From assembly GCA_964247055.1 (NCBI GenBank), contig OZ176056.1, forward strand, positions 9,300,001 through 9,364,000: a DNA stretch of 64,000 bases, read 5' to 3'. Within the stretch, counting starts at the first letter, position 1. Each line of letters starts with the position of its first letter. The stretch comes from Paragordius varius (taxonomy: Eukaryota > Nematomorpha). The notes beneath the pieces were generated by a model. The model was not told the origin of the DNA. It did no database searches and was given only the letters and a program-made list of their open reading frames with translations. A program made the position numbers and the translations under genes. This document shows positions 15,906 to 27,019 of the stretch, in pieces.

Positions 15906-18640
15906 CAATCAAAAAATGTTGCCTAATAACTTTTTAGTGTTTAACAATCAAACATATATTTTAATCAATCAAATAATTTTTCCAACAATCAAAATATGTT
16001 GCCCAATAATTTTTTAGTGTTTCCAACAATCAAACATATATTTTCAACATTCAAAAAAATTTTCCAACAATTAAAATATGCCTAATAACTTTTTAGTGTT
16101 TTCAACAATCAAACATATATTTTTATCAATCAAATAATTTTTCCAACAATCAAAATATGTTGCCCAATAACTTTTTAGTGTTTTCAACAATTAAACATAT
16201 ATTTTTATCAATCAAATAATTTTTCCAACAATCAAAATATGTTGCCTAATAACTTTTTAGTGTTTCCAACAATCAAACATATATTTTTATCAATCAAATA
16301 ATTTTTCCAACAATCAAAATATGTTGCCCAATAACTTTTTAGTGTTTCCAATAATCAAACATATATTTTTATCAATCAAATAATTTTTCCAACAATCAAA
16401 TTATGTTGCCCAATAACTTTTTAGTGTTTCCAACAATCAAAATATATTGCCCAATAACTTTTTAGTGTTTCCAATAATCAAACATATATTTTTATCAATC
16501 AAATAATTTATTCCAACAATTAAAATATGTTGCGCAATAACTTTTTAGTGTTTTCAACAATCAAACATATATTTTTATCAATCAAATAATTTTTCCAAAA
16601 ATCAAAATATGTTGCCCAATAACTTTTTAGTGTTTCCAACAATCAAACATATATTTTTATCAATCAAATAATTTTTCCAACTATTAAAATATGTTACCGA
16701 ATAACTTTTTAGTGTATTAACAATAAAACATATATTTTTATCAATCAAATAATTTTTCCAACTATTAAAAAATGTTGCCTAATAACTTTTTAGTGTTTAA
16801 CAATCAAACATATATTTTTATCAATCAAATAATTTTTCCAACAATCAAAATATGCCTAATAACTTTTTAGTGTTTTCAACAATCAAACATATATTTTTAT
16901 CAATCAAATAATTTTTCCAACAATCAAAATATGTTGCCCAATAACTTTTTAGTGTTTTCAACAATTAAACATATATTTTTATCAATCAAATAATTTTTCC
17001 AACAATCAAAATATGTTGCCTAATAACTTTTTAGTGTTTTCAACAATCAAACATATATTTTTATCAATCAAATAATTTTTCCAACAATCAAATTATGTTG
17101 CCCAATAACTTTTTAGTGTTTCCAATAATCAAACATATATTTTTATCAATCAAATAATTTATTCCAACAATTAAAATATGTTGCGCAATAACTTTTTAGT
17201 GTTTCCAACAATCAAACATATATTTTCAACATTCAAAAAAATTTTCCAACAATTAAAATATGTTGCCTAATAACTTTTTAGTGTTTCCAACAATCAAGCA
17301 TATATTTTTATCAATCAAATAATTTTTCCAACAATCAAAATATGCCTAATAACTTTTTAGTGTTTTCAACAATCAAACATATATTTTTATCAATCAAATA
17401 ATTTTTCCAACAATCAAAATATGTTGCCCAATAACTTTTTAGTGTTTTCAACAATTAAACATATATTTTTATCAATCAAATAATTTTTCCAACAATCAAA
17501 ATATGTTGCCTAATAACTTTTTAGTGTTTTCAACAATCAAACATATATTTTTATCAATCAAATAATTTTTCCAACAATCAAATTATGTTGCCTAATAACT
17601 TTTTAGTGTTTCCAATAATCAAACATATATTTTTATCAATCAAATAATTTATTCCAACAATTAAAATATGTTGCGCAATAACTTTTTAGTGTTTTCAACA
17701 ATCAAACATATATTTTTATCAATCAAATAATTTTTCCAAAAATCAAAATATGTTGCCCAATAACTTTTTAGTGTTTCCAACAATCAAACATATATTTTTA
17801 TCAATCAAATAATTTTTCCAACTATTAAAATATGTTACCGAATAACTTTTTAGTGTATTAACAATAAAACATATATTTTTATCAATCAAATAATTTTTCC
17901 AACAATCAAAATATGTTGCGCAATAACTTTTTAGTGTTTCCAACAATCAAACATATATTTTTATCAATCAAATAATTTTTCCAACTATTAAAATATGTTA
18001 CCGAATAACTTTTTAGTGTATTAACAATAAAACATATATTTTTATTAATCAAATAATTTTAACAATCAAAATATGTTGCTTAATAACTTTTTAGTGTTTC
18101 CAACAATCAAACATATATTTTTATCAATCAAATAATTTTAACAATCAAAATATGTTGCTTAATAACTTTTTAGTGTTTCCAACAATCAAACATATATTTT
18201 AATCAATCAAATAATTTTTCCAACAATCAAAATATGTTGCCTAATAACTTTTTAGTGTTTCCAACAATCAAACATATATTTTAATCAATCAAATAATTTT
18301 TCCAACAATCAAAATATGTTGCCCAATAACTTTTTAGTGTTTCCAACAATCAAACATATATTTTAATCAATCAAATAATTTTTCCAACAATCAAAATATG
18401 TTGCCTAATAACTTTTTAGTGTTTCCAACAATGAAACATATATTTTAATCAATCAAATAATTTTTCCAACAATCAAAATATGTTGCCCAATAACTTTTTA
18501 GTGTTTCCAACAATCAAACATATATTTTTATCAATCAAATAATTTTTCCAACAATCAAAATATGTTGCCCAATAACTTTTTAGTGTTTCCAACAATCAAA
18601 CATATATTTTTATCAATCAAATAATTTTAACAATCAAAAT

Positions 18641-21600
18641 TTCTGGTAAACAGACTAGGTTTACAAAATTGTCTAAAGGAGCTGTTTCTGTCAATTCAAG
18701 AATAGCAATATCGTTTATTGGAGCATGGGCTGGCCTAATGCGCATACAGTAAAAATTAAAAATACGTAAAATCATAGGGATAAAATTTTTTAAAAGACCT
18801 CCATACTTTTTAAATTTCAATTTTAACATAACTTTTTGATTACAATTAAAATAGATTGTGCTACCACTATAAATAAGTTTAAGAAACTATAGAGGTCCCA
18901 AAAATTATTTGCCTTTATATTTAACGTTTTGTCATAATTTCAAATTTTGAAAGTCAGATAATGTAAATAAAATAAATAAGATATATTTTTGTGATTTTAT
19001 TGGCTTTAAATTGGAAGTTTAGTAATTGCAAAACTATATTAAAATATTTATTTTTTATTAGGTTTTTTTTAAATCCTAACAATTAACGTTTAACTGGGTC
19101 TGTAAAGGATTGCATGAATGCGTTCAGACCTGTTATTAATACACACTGCCAATAATAAATTAATAAAAAAATTTTGTTATAAAATTGAGTTATTTTTTAA
19201 AACCCAAAAACTTGATGTCTGTGTTAATTTAAACAATCATTTTACAGTAGCGTATGGAGTAAAAGATTGTTAGTGCAAAATAGAATAAAAAAATGTTTTT
19301 TTTAAAAAAACGATCCTAGTTGTAAATACACATTTGTATAATGTCCCCTTGTTTTTTTTAAAAAAACAATTTTTTATTCTATTTCTAACAATCTTAATGA
19401 ACACAAAACAGGGGGATATTTTGGATATAATAACAGTTGTTAAAATCCGTAAGATAATGATAAAGGATAATTAAATAGAATAAAATGAAATTATAAATAA
19501 AAATTATAAACGATATGTGAAACCCTTCGTCAATAGTAATCGCGGACTAGTTTCGTGCCTGTTAGCACTCATCAGTACGACACAACTATTTGACTTGGGG
19601 ATTTATAATTTCATTTAATTCTATTTAATTCTTTATCATTATCTTACGGATTTTAACAACTGTTATTACAAAACATAACCAATCCGTTATTTACCATTAC
19701 AATATCATCTTTATCTTATGTTTCTTATCAAAATAGAGTGCTTCTTAGTTATGTAATTGATTTCTATGAAATCCTTAAGTAGCTATACTCAAAATCTAGG
19801 CTCACCCCTAGAGTTAATTTTCAGTTTATTTTCAGATTTTCAGTTTAATTTTCATAAATTACATTAAATTTAATTTAGATTCGTATAACCAACTGCATTT
19901 ATGCCAAAATTGCAAAGTTGGATATATATACGAAATCGATATGTGAAAACCCCAAGTCAAATAGTTGTGTCGTACTGATGAGTGCTAACAAGCACGAAAC
20001 TAGTCTGCGATTACTTTGACGAAGGGTTTCACATATCGTTTATAATTTCTATTTATAATTTCATTTAATTCTATTTAATTATACTTTATCATTATCTTAC
20101 GGATTTTAACTGTTATTACAAAACATAACCAATCCGTTATTTACCATTACGATATTATGGATATGTTTATAAATAGGACTGAATGATAATTAATATATAT
20201 AATTGTCCCCCTGTTTTGTGTTGATTATTTTGCACTAACAATCTTCTACTGCATACGCTACTGTACTTAATATTTTGAAAATTTTTATTAATAATGTGAG
20301 ATGTTATCTACAAAGAATAAAACATTATCATATTCCTTTCGTAAATATTCATTTTAATGGATATTCATTAAATAATAGGGACAACACGTAAAAATATAAA
20401 GACAAATTTTTTTTAAAAGACAATGATACTTTTTTAAACCTTAATTTATCCTATTAAAAGCATTTGCCAACAATCGTAAAATATGTCATTGATTGTGTTA
20501 CCAATATATATTCTATTTTACACTTTGCAGTTTAAAACAATGACTTATATTTAAAATAATTAAAAAATAGTATGGTTGTCTTTCCAAAAAAAATTAAAAA
20601 TATAATCTTTATTATTTTTTCCCCATAACTTAAATTTTTACTGTATTAAAACTATTAAACCATCATAAATTAATTAGATTTTCAACATAATTTTATAATA
20701 ACCCATTAGAAAAAGGCGATTTTATAAAAAATCAGTATAAAAATAATTAGGGTATTACATAAAATCTTTGATATGAACATTTTTGACTCCGGAACGCCAA
20801 GCTGTAGGGTCATTCATATAAACTGCCATAAATAGATTGTTCACATGTCCATAAACTTCTATCGTGCTTTTCTCTCTAAAAATAATATTGCTTATTATCA
20901 GCTCTGTTAGAATATTGAATATTTTGTAAATTACAGTAAAATTTGAAATTATACGGACCAAACGTTAAAGACAAATGTTTTTTTCTCAAAGACAATCATA
21001 CTTTTAAATCATGATTTATTTCAATATAACTTATTGTTTTGATTGGCAAAGGGTGAAATAGAATATATTACTAACAATCAATTTCTTCAATTGCAAACTA
21101 GCTTAATTTGGAAAATTATAGTTTAAAAAAGTATGGTTGTCTTTTAGAAAAAAATAATTGTCTTTATATTTTTACGTTTTGTCCGTATATTTTTAATTTT
21201 CAGTATATTCAATAGACGCTTAATATTGTTTATACCTTAATTTAATTAATTCCAAATAATGGTATTCTTCCGTTTTAAAAAAATTATCATTTGATTAAAT
21301 ATATTTCTCACATAAACAAATTTTAGCTGTTTAATTAAAAGCGATTAGGTATGCTACATAAAATCGAGATAGTGTGCACTAAAAAATTTGTAAACAAAAG
21401 AGTTAAAAAATAGGCATTCAAGAGAATAGGCGGAAAAAAGTAGTTGTTATACAAGCAGCCCAATAGACAGATATGAAGGGATAAAAATCCCGCTTTTATG
21501 TCAGTTGCACAAAAGCATTGAATTTCAGTTAATTGTATGGACTTTGTAGTTAGGATATTTTATTATAAATTAAAACTGAACAAAGAACCTTATTTTTAGT

Positions 21601-24600
21601 TTTAAAACAAATCGAATTTTAATCTTTATAATTCGGTAAAAATTGAAATATACGGACAAAACGTAAAAATCTAAAGACAATTTTTTCCAATAGACAACCA
21701 TACTTTTCAAACCTTAACTTCTACGTAAGCTATTCAATAACGATGATAAAATATTAAACTGATTGTTTTAGTATTATAGATTTTTATATATACATCTTCT
21801 TCTCACCTTCAATATTACATAAAGTAAAGAATTATATTTTAGACGTTTAAAAAGTATGGTTGTCTTTTAGAAAATATTTTTATTGATATTTTTACGCTTT
21901 GTCCGTATAATCTTTATATTAACTTAATCACAACTCACATACAGTCATGTAGACTTTATATTGTTAAAGATTTACTTTTTTTCGTTAATTGGGTATTAAT
22001 ATTTGGTAAAGAATATAAAAACAAGAGCTATATGGTATTACCATATCATATTCTTTAAAAAAGTAAAAGAAGTGTGGGGGAAGGGCGTCGGAAATCTTTA
22101 GTAAAAAATGAAATACTTAAAATATTGTTATAGGGGAATGGTAATATTTTTGTTAATCTTTTAGCAAAATTTATATGTTGATTTTTTTTAAAAATTTATT
22201 TCGCAGTACACATATGAAAGAGGATTGACGTGAGAATTAACTAATTAATTTGATGAATATTTTGTATGTTAAATTTTGAGAATATTACAGCAATTTATGT
22301 TAACATTAAAATATTGTTGTTACGTATTTAGATGCGGAATTTTGTGGGTTTTTATTCTTAACAATTTAATAAATAGTAAAATGGGTATTTTAATATTATT
22401 TATAATTCATAATTAAATTCAACAATTACTATTTTCAACATGATAAATACCTGTATTAATCAAAATTGGTATTATTATTTTAAATAGTTGTTATTAGTAA
22501 TTAAAATACAGGATATTTGTGAAAATTTAATTAGATTATAGATTGGTTTTGTTTTTATGTTTTTCATGGTTAATTTTTATGTGTTTACATTTTAATCAGG
22601 TAAAAATTGCGGTTTTTAAATTTAGTCACATTTAATTTTTTTTGTTTTTTAGGATTTGCATTGCAAATTGTATTTAATTACTACATATTGGAAATTTTAA
22701 AATACAGGTAAAAATGGCGGTTAATTTCAAATTTATTTATTTTTCATTGGTAATTGTAATTAATTACATATTGTGGACATTTTAATAACTACAGGTAAAA
22801 ATTGCAGTTTTTAATAAATTTAATAAAAATTGAGTTTTTGTTTTTTAGGATTTGCATTGTTATTTGTAATTAATTTATTTGGTCATTTTAATAAATACAG
22901 GTAAAAATTGCGGTTTATAACAAATTTCAAATTTAATTTTTTTTGTATCATTGTTATGTTATTAATTATCAAATATTTTCGAAATTTAAAAAACAGGTGA
23001 AAATTGCGGTTTTTAATAAAATTAATAAATTTTTAATATTTTGTTCAACCTTGCTAATTTATTCAAATGATAGTAATTACCTGTATATATCAATTTATCA
23101 AAAATATATAGTAATTAATAAATTTTACTAATTTATTAAAAACGGCATTTCACCTGTTTTTTAAATGTCCAAAATATTTATTAATTAAAAACAAATAACA
23201 ATGATACAAAACATGTTAAATTTTACAAACTGGCATTTTCACCTGTATTTATTAAAATGTGTAATTAATTACAAATAACAATGCAAATCCTAAAAAACAA
23301 AAACTCAATTTTTATTAAATTTATTAAAAACTGCAATTTTTACCTGTAGTTATTAAAATGTCCACAATATGTAATTAATTACAATTACCAATGAAAAATA
23401 AATAAATTTGAAATTAACCGCCATTTTTACCTGTATTTTAAAATTTCCAATATGTAGTAATTAAATACAATTTGCAATGCAAATCCTAAAAAACAAAAAA
23501 AATTAAATGTGACTAAATTTAAAAACCGCAATTTTTACCTGATTAAAATGTAAACACATAAAAATTAACCATGAAAAACATAAAAACAAAACCAATCTAT
23601 AATCTAATTAAATTTTCATGAATATCCTGTATTTTAATTACTAATAACAACTATTTAAAATAATAATACCAATTTTGATTAATACAGGTATTTATCATGT
23701 TGAAAATAGTAATTGTTGAATTTAATTATGAATTATAAATAATATTAAAATACCCATTATACTATTTATTAAATTATTAAGAATAAAAACCCACAAAATT
23801 CCGCATCTAAATACGTAACAACAATATTTTAATGTTAACATAAATTGCTGTAATATTCTCAAAATTTAACATACAAAATATTCATCAAATTAATTAGTTA
23901 ATTCTCACGTCAATCCTCTTTCATATGTGTACTGCGAAATAAATTTTTAAAAAAAATCAACATATAAATTTTGCTAAAAGATTAACAAAAATATTACCAT
24001 TCCCCTATAACAATATTTTAAGTATTTCATTTTTTACTAAAGATTTCCGACGCCCTTCCCCCACACTTCTTTTACTTTTTTAAAGAATATGATATGGTAA
24101 TACCATATAGCTCTTGTTTTTATATTCTTTACCAAATATTAATACCCAATTAACGAAAAAAAGTAAATCTTTAACAATATAAAGTCTACATGACTGTAAT
24201 ATAAGAGTGAGTGTTAATAAATGAAAATTCTCTGAAATAAAGTTTTTATAAAACAAAAAGAAATAATAATTGGGAATAAACTTTCCCCAAACGCAATGAG
24301 CAGCTGTGAGAGCAAATTGTTGGTTAATTAATACAGCGCCACAATCTTGTTTCCGTTCAATTTTGAGGAAAAGCTAAATAAATAAAGTAAAAATTGAAAT
24401 TATACTACGGACAAAACGTAAAAATATAAAGACAATTTTTTTATTCTAAAAGACAATGATAGTTTTTCAAAACTTATTTATCCTTATTAAAATAATTTAA
24501 ATACAATCGTACAATACATAAATTGCTTGTTTTATCATTTTAATGTTTGAAATAATAAATATCATTATATAAATTAAAATTCAAAAAGTATGGTTGTCTT

Positions 24601-26134
24601 TTGGAAAAAAATATTTGTCTTTATATTTTTACTTTTTGTCCGTATAATTTCAATTTTTACTGTAAAAATATGTAAATATATCGTATAAATATGAGTTACC
24701 TCTGTTACGCTTTGTGCGGCCCACAAAAAAATTAAAAAACAGTAAAAATTTAAATTATACTATGGACAAAAGGTAAAAAAAGACAAATATTTTTTTCCAA
24801 AAGACAATCATACTTTTAAATCATAATTTTTTTAAATATAACTGAATGTTTTTATCTGCAAAATATAAAATAGAAATATAAATTGTTAGCACAATCAAAT
24901 ATGTAGTTTAAGAATGTAATTAAATATTTTATATATTAAAAATTAAAGTTTTAAAAAGTATGGTTGCCTTTTGAAAAAAAATATTTCTTTATATTTTTAT
25001 GTTTTGTCCGTATAATTTCAGTTTTTAATGTATTAAATAAATAGGATATTTCTTAAATCACAAAAATATTGCCATCAATATAATATCTTTGTAGAATTAA
25101 TATTTAATAACAGTTTCTGAATAAGTTTATCCAAATTTTGACAATGAACTTGCGAAAACTGGTGAATAAATAGTTTGATGATTGAATTTTTATTACAGTT
25201 TCAAGTTTGAAATAAAATATATATTAATGTTCATGTATTTATTAAATGGGGCTCGACCATGGTTAAAATTAATATAATCACGAATATACAGTATAAATTA
25301 TTTTTAATTTACCTGCCAAGGCCAAGCCTGTATATCAGCATTATTTCCATGAACTATACGTTGAGACAAAACACTGCAATTTGGCGAATTGATTCTAGCA
25401 AATTGATTTCCACAGTCGGAATAACCCTCTAAAGAAATAGTTGAGAAAATTAAGTTTTAAGAAATAATATCAATGTCTTTTTTAAAAAAATATACATGTT
25501 ATTATTACAGTAAAAATTGAAATTATACGGACAAATAAAGAATCTTTTTTTCTCAAAGACAACCATATGCTTTTTAAATCTTGATTAATTTAAATTAACT
25601 CATTGCTTGTTTATATCCAAAGTATAAAATAGAGATGTATAATGGTAACATAAATAATTATATATTTTAGGCTTGTTATTAAGTATTATAATAGGATTAA
25701 TCTAGGTTTAAAAAACTATGGTTCTCTTTTAGAAAAATTGTCTTTATATTTTTACGTTTTTGTCCCTATAATTTCAGTTTTTACTGTATTTTTCGAGGTG
25801 CAACGTTTGTCTGGAAAAATAAAATTCTTCTTAATATTTTTATTAGAGAATCTATTTGGATTTTTTGCTTTTCGAAAGTATATACAGTGGTAAAATTTTA
25901 AATTTATATTGAGTTAAATTGGGCATTTTATATATTATTTTAATTAAGCAGGTAAAATAATAGTGTCACTTCTACTAAATTTTATTTATGATAATATATA
26001 AAATTCTATACATTAATGGAAATATTTATTGTAAAATTTATTTTTAATAAATAATATTGATGCAATTTACCTTGAATGGTGCAAAATAGTATACAAACGA
26101 TTGGCAATAGATTCATTAAAAATTGGTTTCTCAT
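18641..26134 (-). CDS. Trypsin/chymotrypsin-like secreted serine protease, 5 exons, 3' end lost at the satellite
   Basis: S1-family protease, secreted as a zymogen. Exons on the minus strand: 26134-26071 (ATG and a 21-residue hydrophobic signal peptide, LLPIVCILFC core), 25428-25313, 24373-24282, 20875-20759, and 18734 to about 18641. All introns are GT...AG and phases agree at every junction. The joined protein shows a Cys-containing propeptide, the activation site R45/IVHGNNADIQAWPWQ, the His-loop CGAVLINQQFALTAAHC (His86), and NDIAILEL (Asp138), then NLVCLPE. The exon then runs straight into satellite sequence without a donor site, so the last third, with the GDSGG serine and specificity pocket, is missing from the window. 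Either the gene was cut by array expansion or rearrangement, the remaining exons lie beyond the array, or the assembly is misjoined here. Substrate cannot be inferred without the S1 pocket. Confidence 0.85.
18747..18960. mobile_element. Tc1/mariner-type MITE, decayed copy (intron 4)
   Basis: Starts with the family end CAGTAAAAATT next to TA and retains the internal pair of AAAAGAC...CATACTTTTTAAA and the inverted CTTTATATTT(A)ACGTTTTGTC. It is decayed relative to the 25508 copy. Its left end lies 12 bp from the acceptor of protease exon 5, so it supplies most of the sequence just upstream of that acceptor. Confidence 0.6.
19539..19581 (-). ncRNA. Hammerhead ribozyme motif, minus-strand copy
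   Basis: Inverted copy of the motif at 19969-20011 within the same element. On the minus strand it reads CTGATGA (19575-19569), stem II GTGC/GCAC with loop TAACAG, GAAA (19554-19551), palindromic ACTAGT and cleavage-site C at 19545. Every core base is kept. Helix I has one mismatch (A-C) at the pair nearest the core, otherwise five pairs. Because the protease gene is also on the minus strand, this is the copy present in the protease pre-mRNA. Confidence 0.7.
19969..20011 (+). ncRNA. Hammerhead ribozyme motif (type I layout), plus-strand copy
   Basis: The conserved core is complete: CTGATGA at 19975-19981, stem II GTGC/GCAC (19982-19985 with 19992-19995) closed by TAACAA, then GAAA at 19996-19999. 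Helix III is only AC/GT with a two-base loop, inside palindromic ACTAGT, followed by the cleavage-site C at 20005. Helix I pairs GTCGTA (19969-19974) with TGCGAT (20006-20011), six pairs including two G-U wobbles. Very short helix III is known in animal retroelement hammerheads, which can act as dimers; the palindrome would allow a 6-bp dimer helix III. Activity is untested. Confidence 0.75.
20385..20643. mobile_element. Tc1/mariner-type MITE copy (intron 4)
   Basis: Family member with left part ACACGTAAAAATATAAAGAC, central AAAAGACAATGATAC and TAGTATGGTTGTCTTTCC, and right end AATTTTTACTG followed by TA. The left terminus is eroded. Confidence 0.65.
20934..21204. mobile_element. Tc1/mariner-type MITE copy (intron 3)
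   Basis: CAGTAAAATTTGAAATTATA start after TA, central pair CAATCATACTTTTAAA and AGTATGGTTGTCTTTTAG, and right arm TTTTTACGTTTTGTCCGTAT. Its left end lies 58 bp upstream (in gene sense) of the acceptor of protease exon 4. Confidence 0.75.
21634..21915. mobile_element. Tc1/mariner-type MITE copy (intron 3)
   Basis: Inverted arms GGTAAAAATTGAAATATACG and TTTTTACGCTTTGTCCGTAT with the usual interior AGACAACCATACTTTT and AAGTATGGTTGTCTTTTAG. It abuts the left arm of the large palindrome. Confidence 0.7.
21920..24225. mobile_element. Foldback-like palindrome, arms about 1.1 kb, in protease intron 3
   Basis: Left arm 21941-23030 is repeated almost exactly in inverse at 23130-24197; matching landmarks include AGAAGTGTGGGGGAAGGGCG at about 22070 and its complement at about 24047. 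The spacer is about 100 bp. Similarity continues with indels to about 21920 and 24225. Each arm holds five copies of an 87-108-bp subrepeat beginning CAGGTAAAAATTGCGG (left-arm starts 22597, 22705, 22792, 22898, 22994). Long terminal inverted repeats made of tandem subrepeats and no coding core are the hallmark of foldback-type DNA elements; the family is unassigned. Confidence 0.8.
24384..24662. mobile_element. Tc1/mariner-type MITE copy (intron 2)
   Basis: Well-preserved 279-bp copy: AGTAAAAATTGAAATTATAC at the left, GTATAATTTCAATTTTTACTG then TA at the right, with interior AAGTATGGTTGTCTTTTGG. It ends 10 bp from the acceptor of protease exon 3, so its end forms the pyrimidine-rich stretch of that splice site. 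Confidence 0.8.
24740..25030. mobile_element. Tc1/mariner-type MITE copy (intron 2)
   Basis: 291-bp copy from CAGTAAAAATTTAAATTATA to TTCAGTTTTTAATG followed by TA, with interior CAATCATACTTTTAAA and AAGTATGGTTGCCTTTTG. Confidence 0.8.
25508..25786. mobile_element. Tc1/mariner-type MITE copy (intron 1), best ends
   Basis: 279 bp with both ends intact (CAGTAAAAATTGAAATTATA and its complement ending TTTTTACTG) and TA on each side (25506-25507, 25787-25788). It defines the family. It lies 79 bp upstream of the acceptor of protease exon 2. Confidence 0.85.
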
Positions 26135-26260
26135 TGTAATATGCCAGAAAATTTAAAATCAATTTTTGTATAAATTTAAAATTTGACGATCTTTTATACA
26201 ATTTCTTCAATAAAAAACAAAATGATGCAAAAAGCTTGTTTTAGATGGTGTGTGCTCCTA

Positions 26261-26266
26261 CTTATA
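26261..26266 (-). promoter_or_regulatory. TATA-like box of the protease gene
   Basis: On the minus strand the sequence GTATAAGTAGG lies about 127 bp upstream of the protease start codon. This would give a 5' leader of roughly 100 nt if initiation occurs about 30 bp downstream. It is the only good TATA match near the first exon; inference from position. Confidence 0.4.
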
Positions 26267-26674
26267 CAAACAAAAATTTCATCAGAGACGCTAATTAATG
26301 TGTTATAATTAGAAAACACTAAATAAATATATCAGCCAGTCACGTTTCAAGTGTTTAATTGATATACGATAACCTTATATCGAAATTTTTTATATTACGA
26401 AATCTCTATAACCCGTAACTAGCAGATAAAATGGAGATTTCAATAGGTTTGACCTTGGCCATTATTTCGATAAGCAAGCAAACAGTGGCAATTATATTAA
26501 GATCAAATATTTGCACATATTCACAAAAAGGCAATTGTGTAATAACAGTCGTTTAAGGGGTAAAAATTATATATATGAAGTATACATTGGGCATAAGAGA
26601 ATTGAGGGATGCTTACTGTTTTTTAACGCTTAAAATCATTAATTTGACTTTATTGCATGTTTTTTATATTATTA

Positions 26675-26830
26675 TAGTAAAATTTGTAATTATCCGGACG
26701 AATTTTTAAACCAACAGACAAATTTTTTTATAACAGATATATGGTTAAAATCAAAAGATTAAAATATTTAATATTCGGACTGTTTTTTATATGGACAAAT
26801 TTTTTTTATACGGACAAAAAAACGGACGAC
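26675..26830. mobile_element. MITE remnant
   Basis: AGTAAAATTTGTAATTATCC plus repeated GGACAAATTTTTTTTATACGG match the arms of the intron MITE family but the interior is shortened and rearranged. The upstream flank of the protease gene, 26135-26674, shows otherwise only AT-rich sequence and the TATA-like box. Confidence 0.45.
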
Positions 26831-27019
26831 ATCTAAATATTGATAGATAATAACCCTATGAGTTCTAGGCGGCTAAATGTTTACTATGGATTATTTAAGG
26901 AGTTTTAAAACTATAACATAGCATTTGATATTCACCGACTTTAAAATTACGATTTTTGATTACATTAATTAAGATACAATACTCTTTTTAATAAAAAATA
27001 TATTAAATCCATAAAAATA

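Larger units (their letters stand above)
1..18640. repeat. 82-bp tandem satellite array (about 225 copies)
   Basis: An 82-bp AT-rich monomer repeats head to tail from the first base to about 18640 with no unrelated insert. The core phrases TTTCCAACAATCAAACATAT and CAATCAAAATATGTTGCCC recur each period. Variants are point changes (CCCAAT, CCTAAT, CTTAAT or CGCAAT; TTTTATCAATC or TTTTCAACATTC) and small indels. Variant monomers are grouped, which indicates block duplication. The array continues beyond the left edge. Size and homogeneity fit pericentromeric or other heterochromatic satellite DNA; location on the chromosome is inference. Short open frames on both strands are by-products of the repeat. 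Confidence 0.97.
19245..20263. mobile_element. 1.02-kb TA-flanked inverted-repeat element carrying hammerhead motifs
   Basis: Terminal inverted repeats of about 36 bp begin CAGTAGCGTATG and end CATACGCTACTG, with two mismatches in the first 38 bases, and the element is flanked by TA on both sides (19243-19244 and 20264-20265). TA duplication plus a CAGT-type end is typical of Tc1/mariner relatives. There is no transposase frame, so it is non-autonomous. Inside are further nested inverted and direct repeats: a block with TTATCTTACGGATTTTAAC occurs three times (19447-19467 inverted, about 19633, about 20093), and a ~100-bp unit beginning CGATATGTGAAA occurs twice in opposite orientation, each with a hammerhead-ribozyme core. 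It lies in intron 4 of the protease gene. Confidence 0.8.

Noticed and set aside
1-18640. Tandem repeats as a CRISPR-like array
   Set aside because: Monomers are contiguous with no unique spacers, and the rest of the window is a eukaryotic genome.
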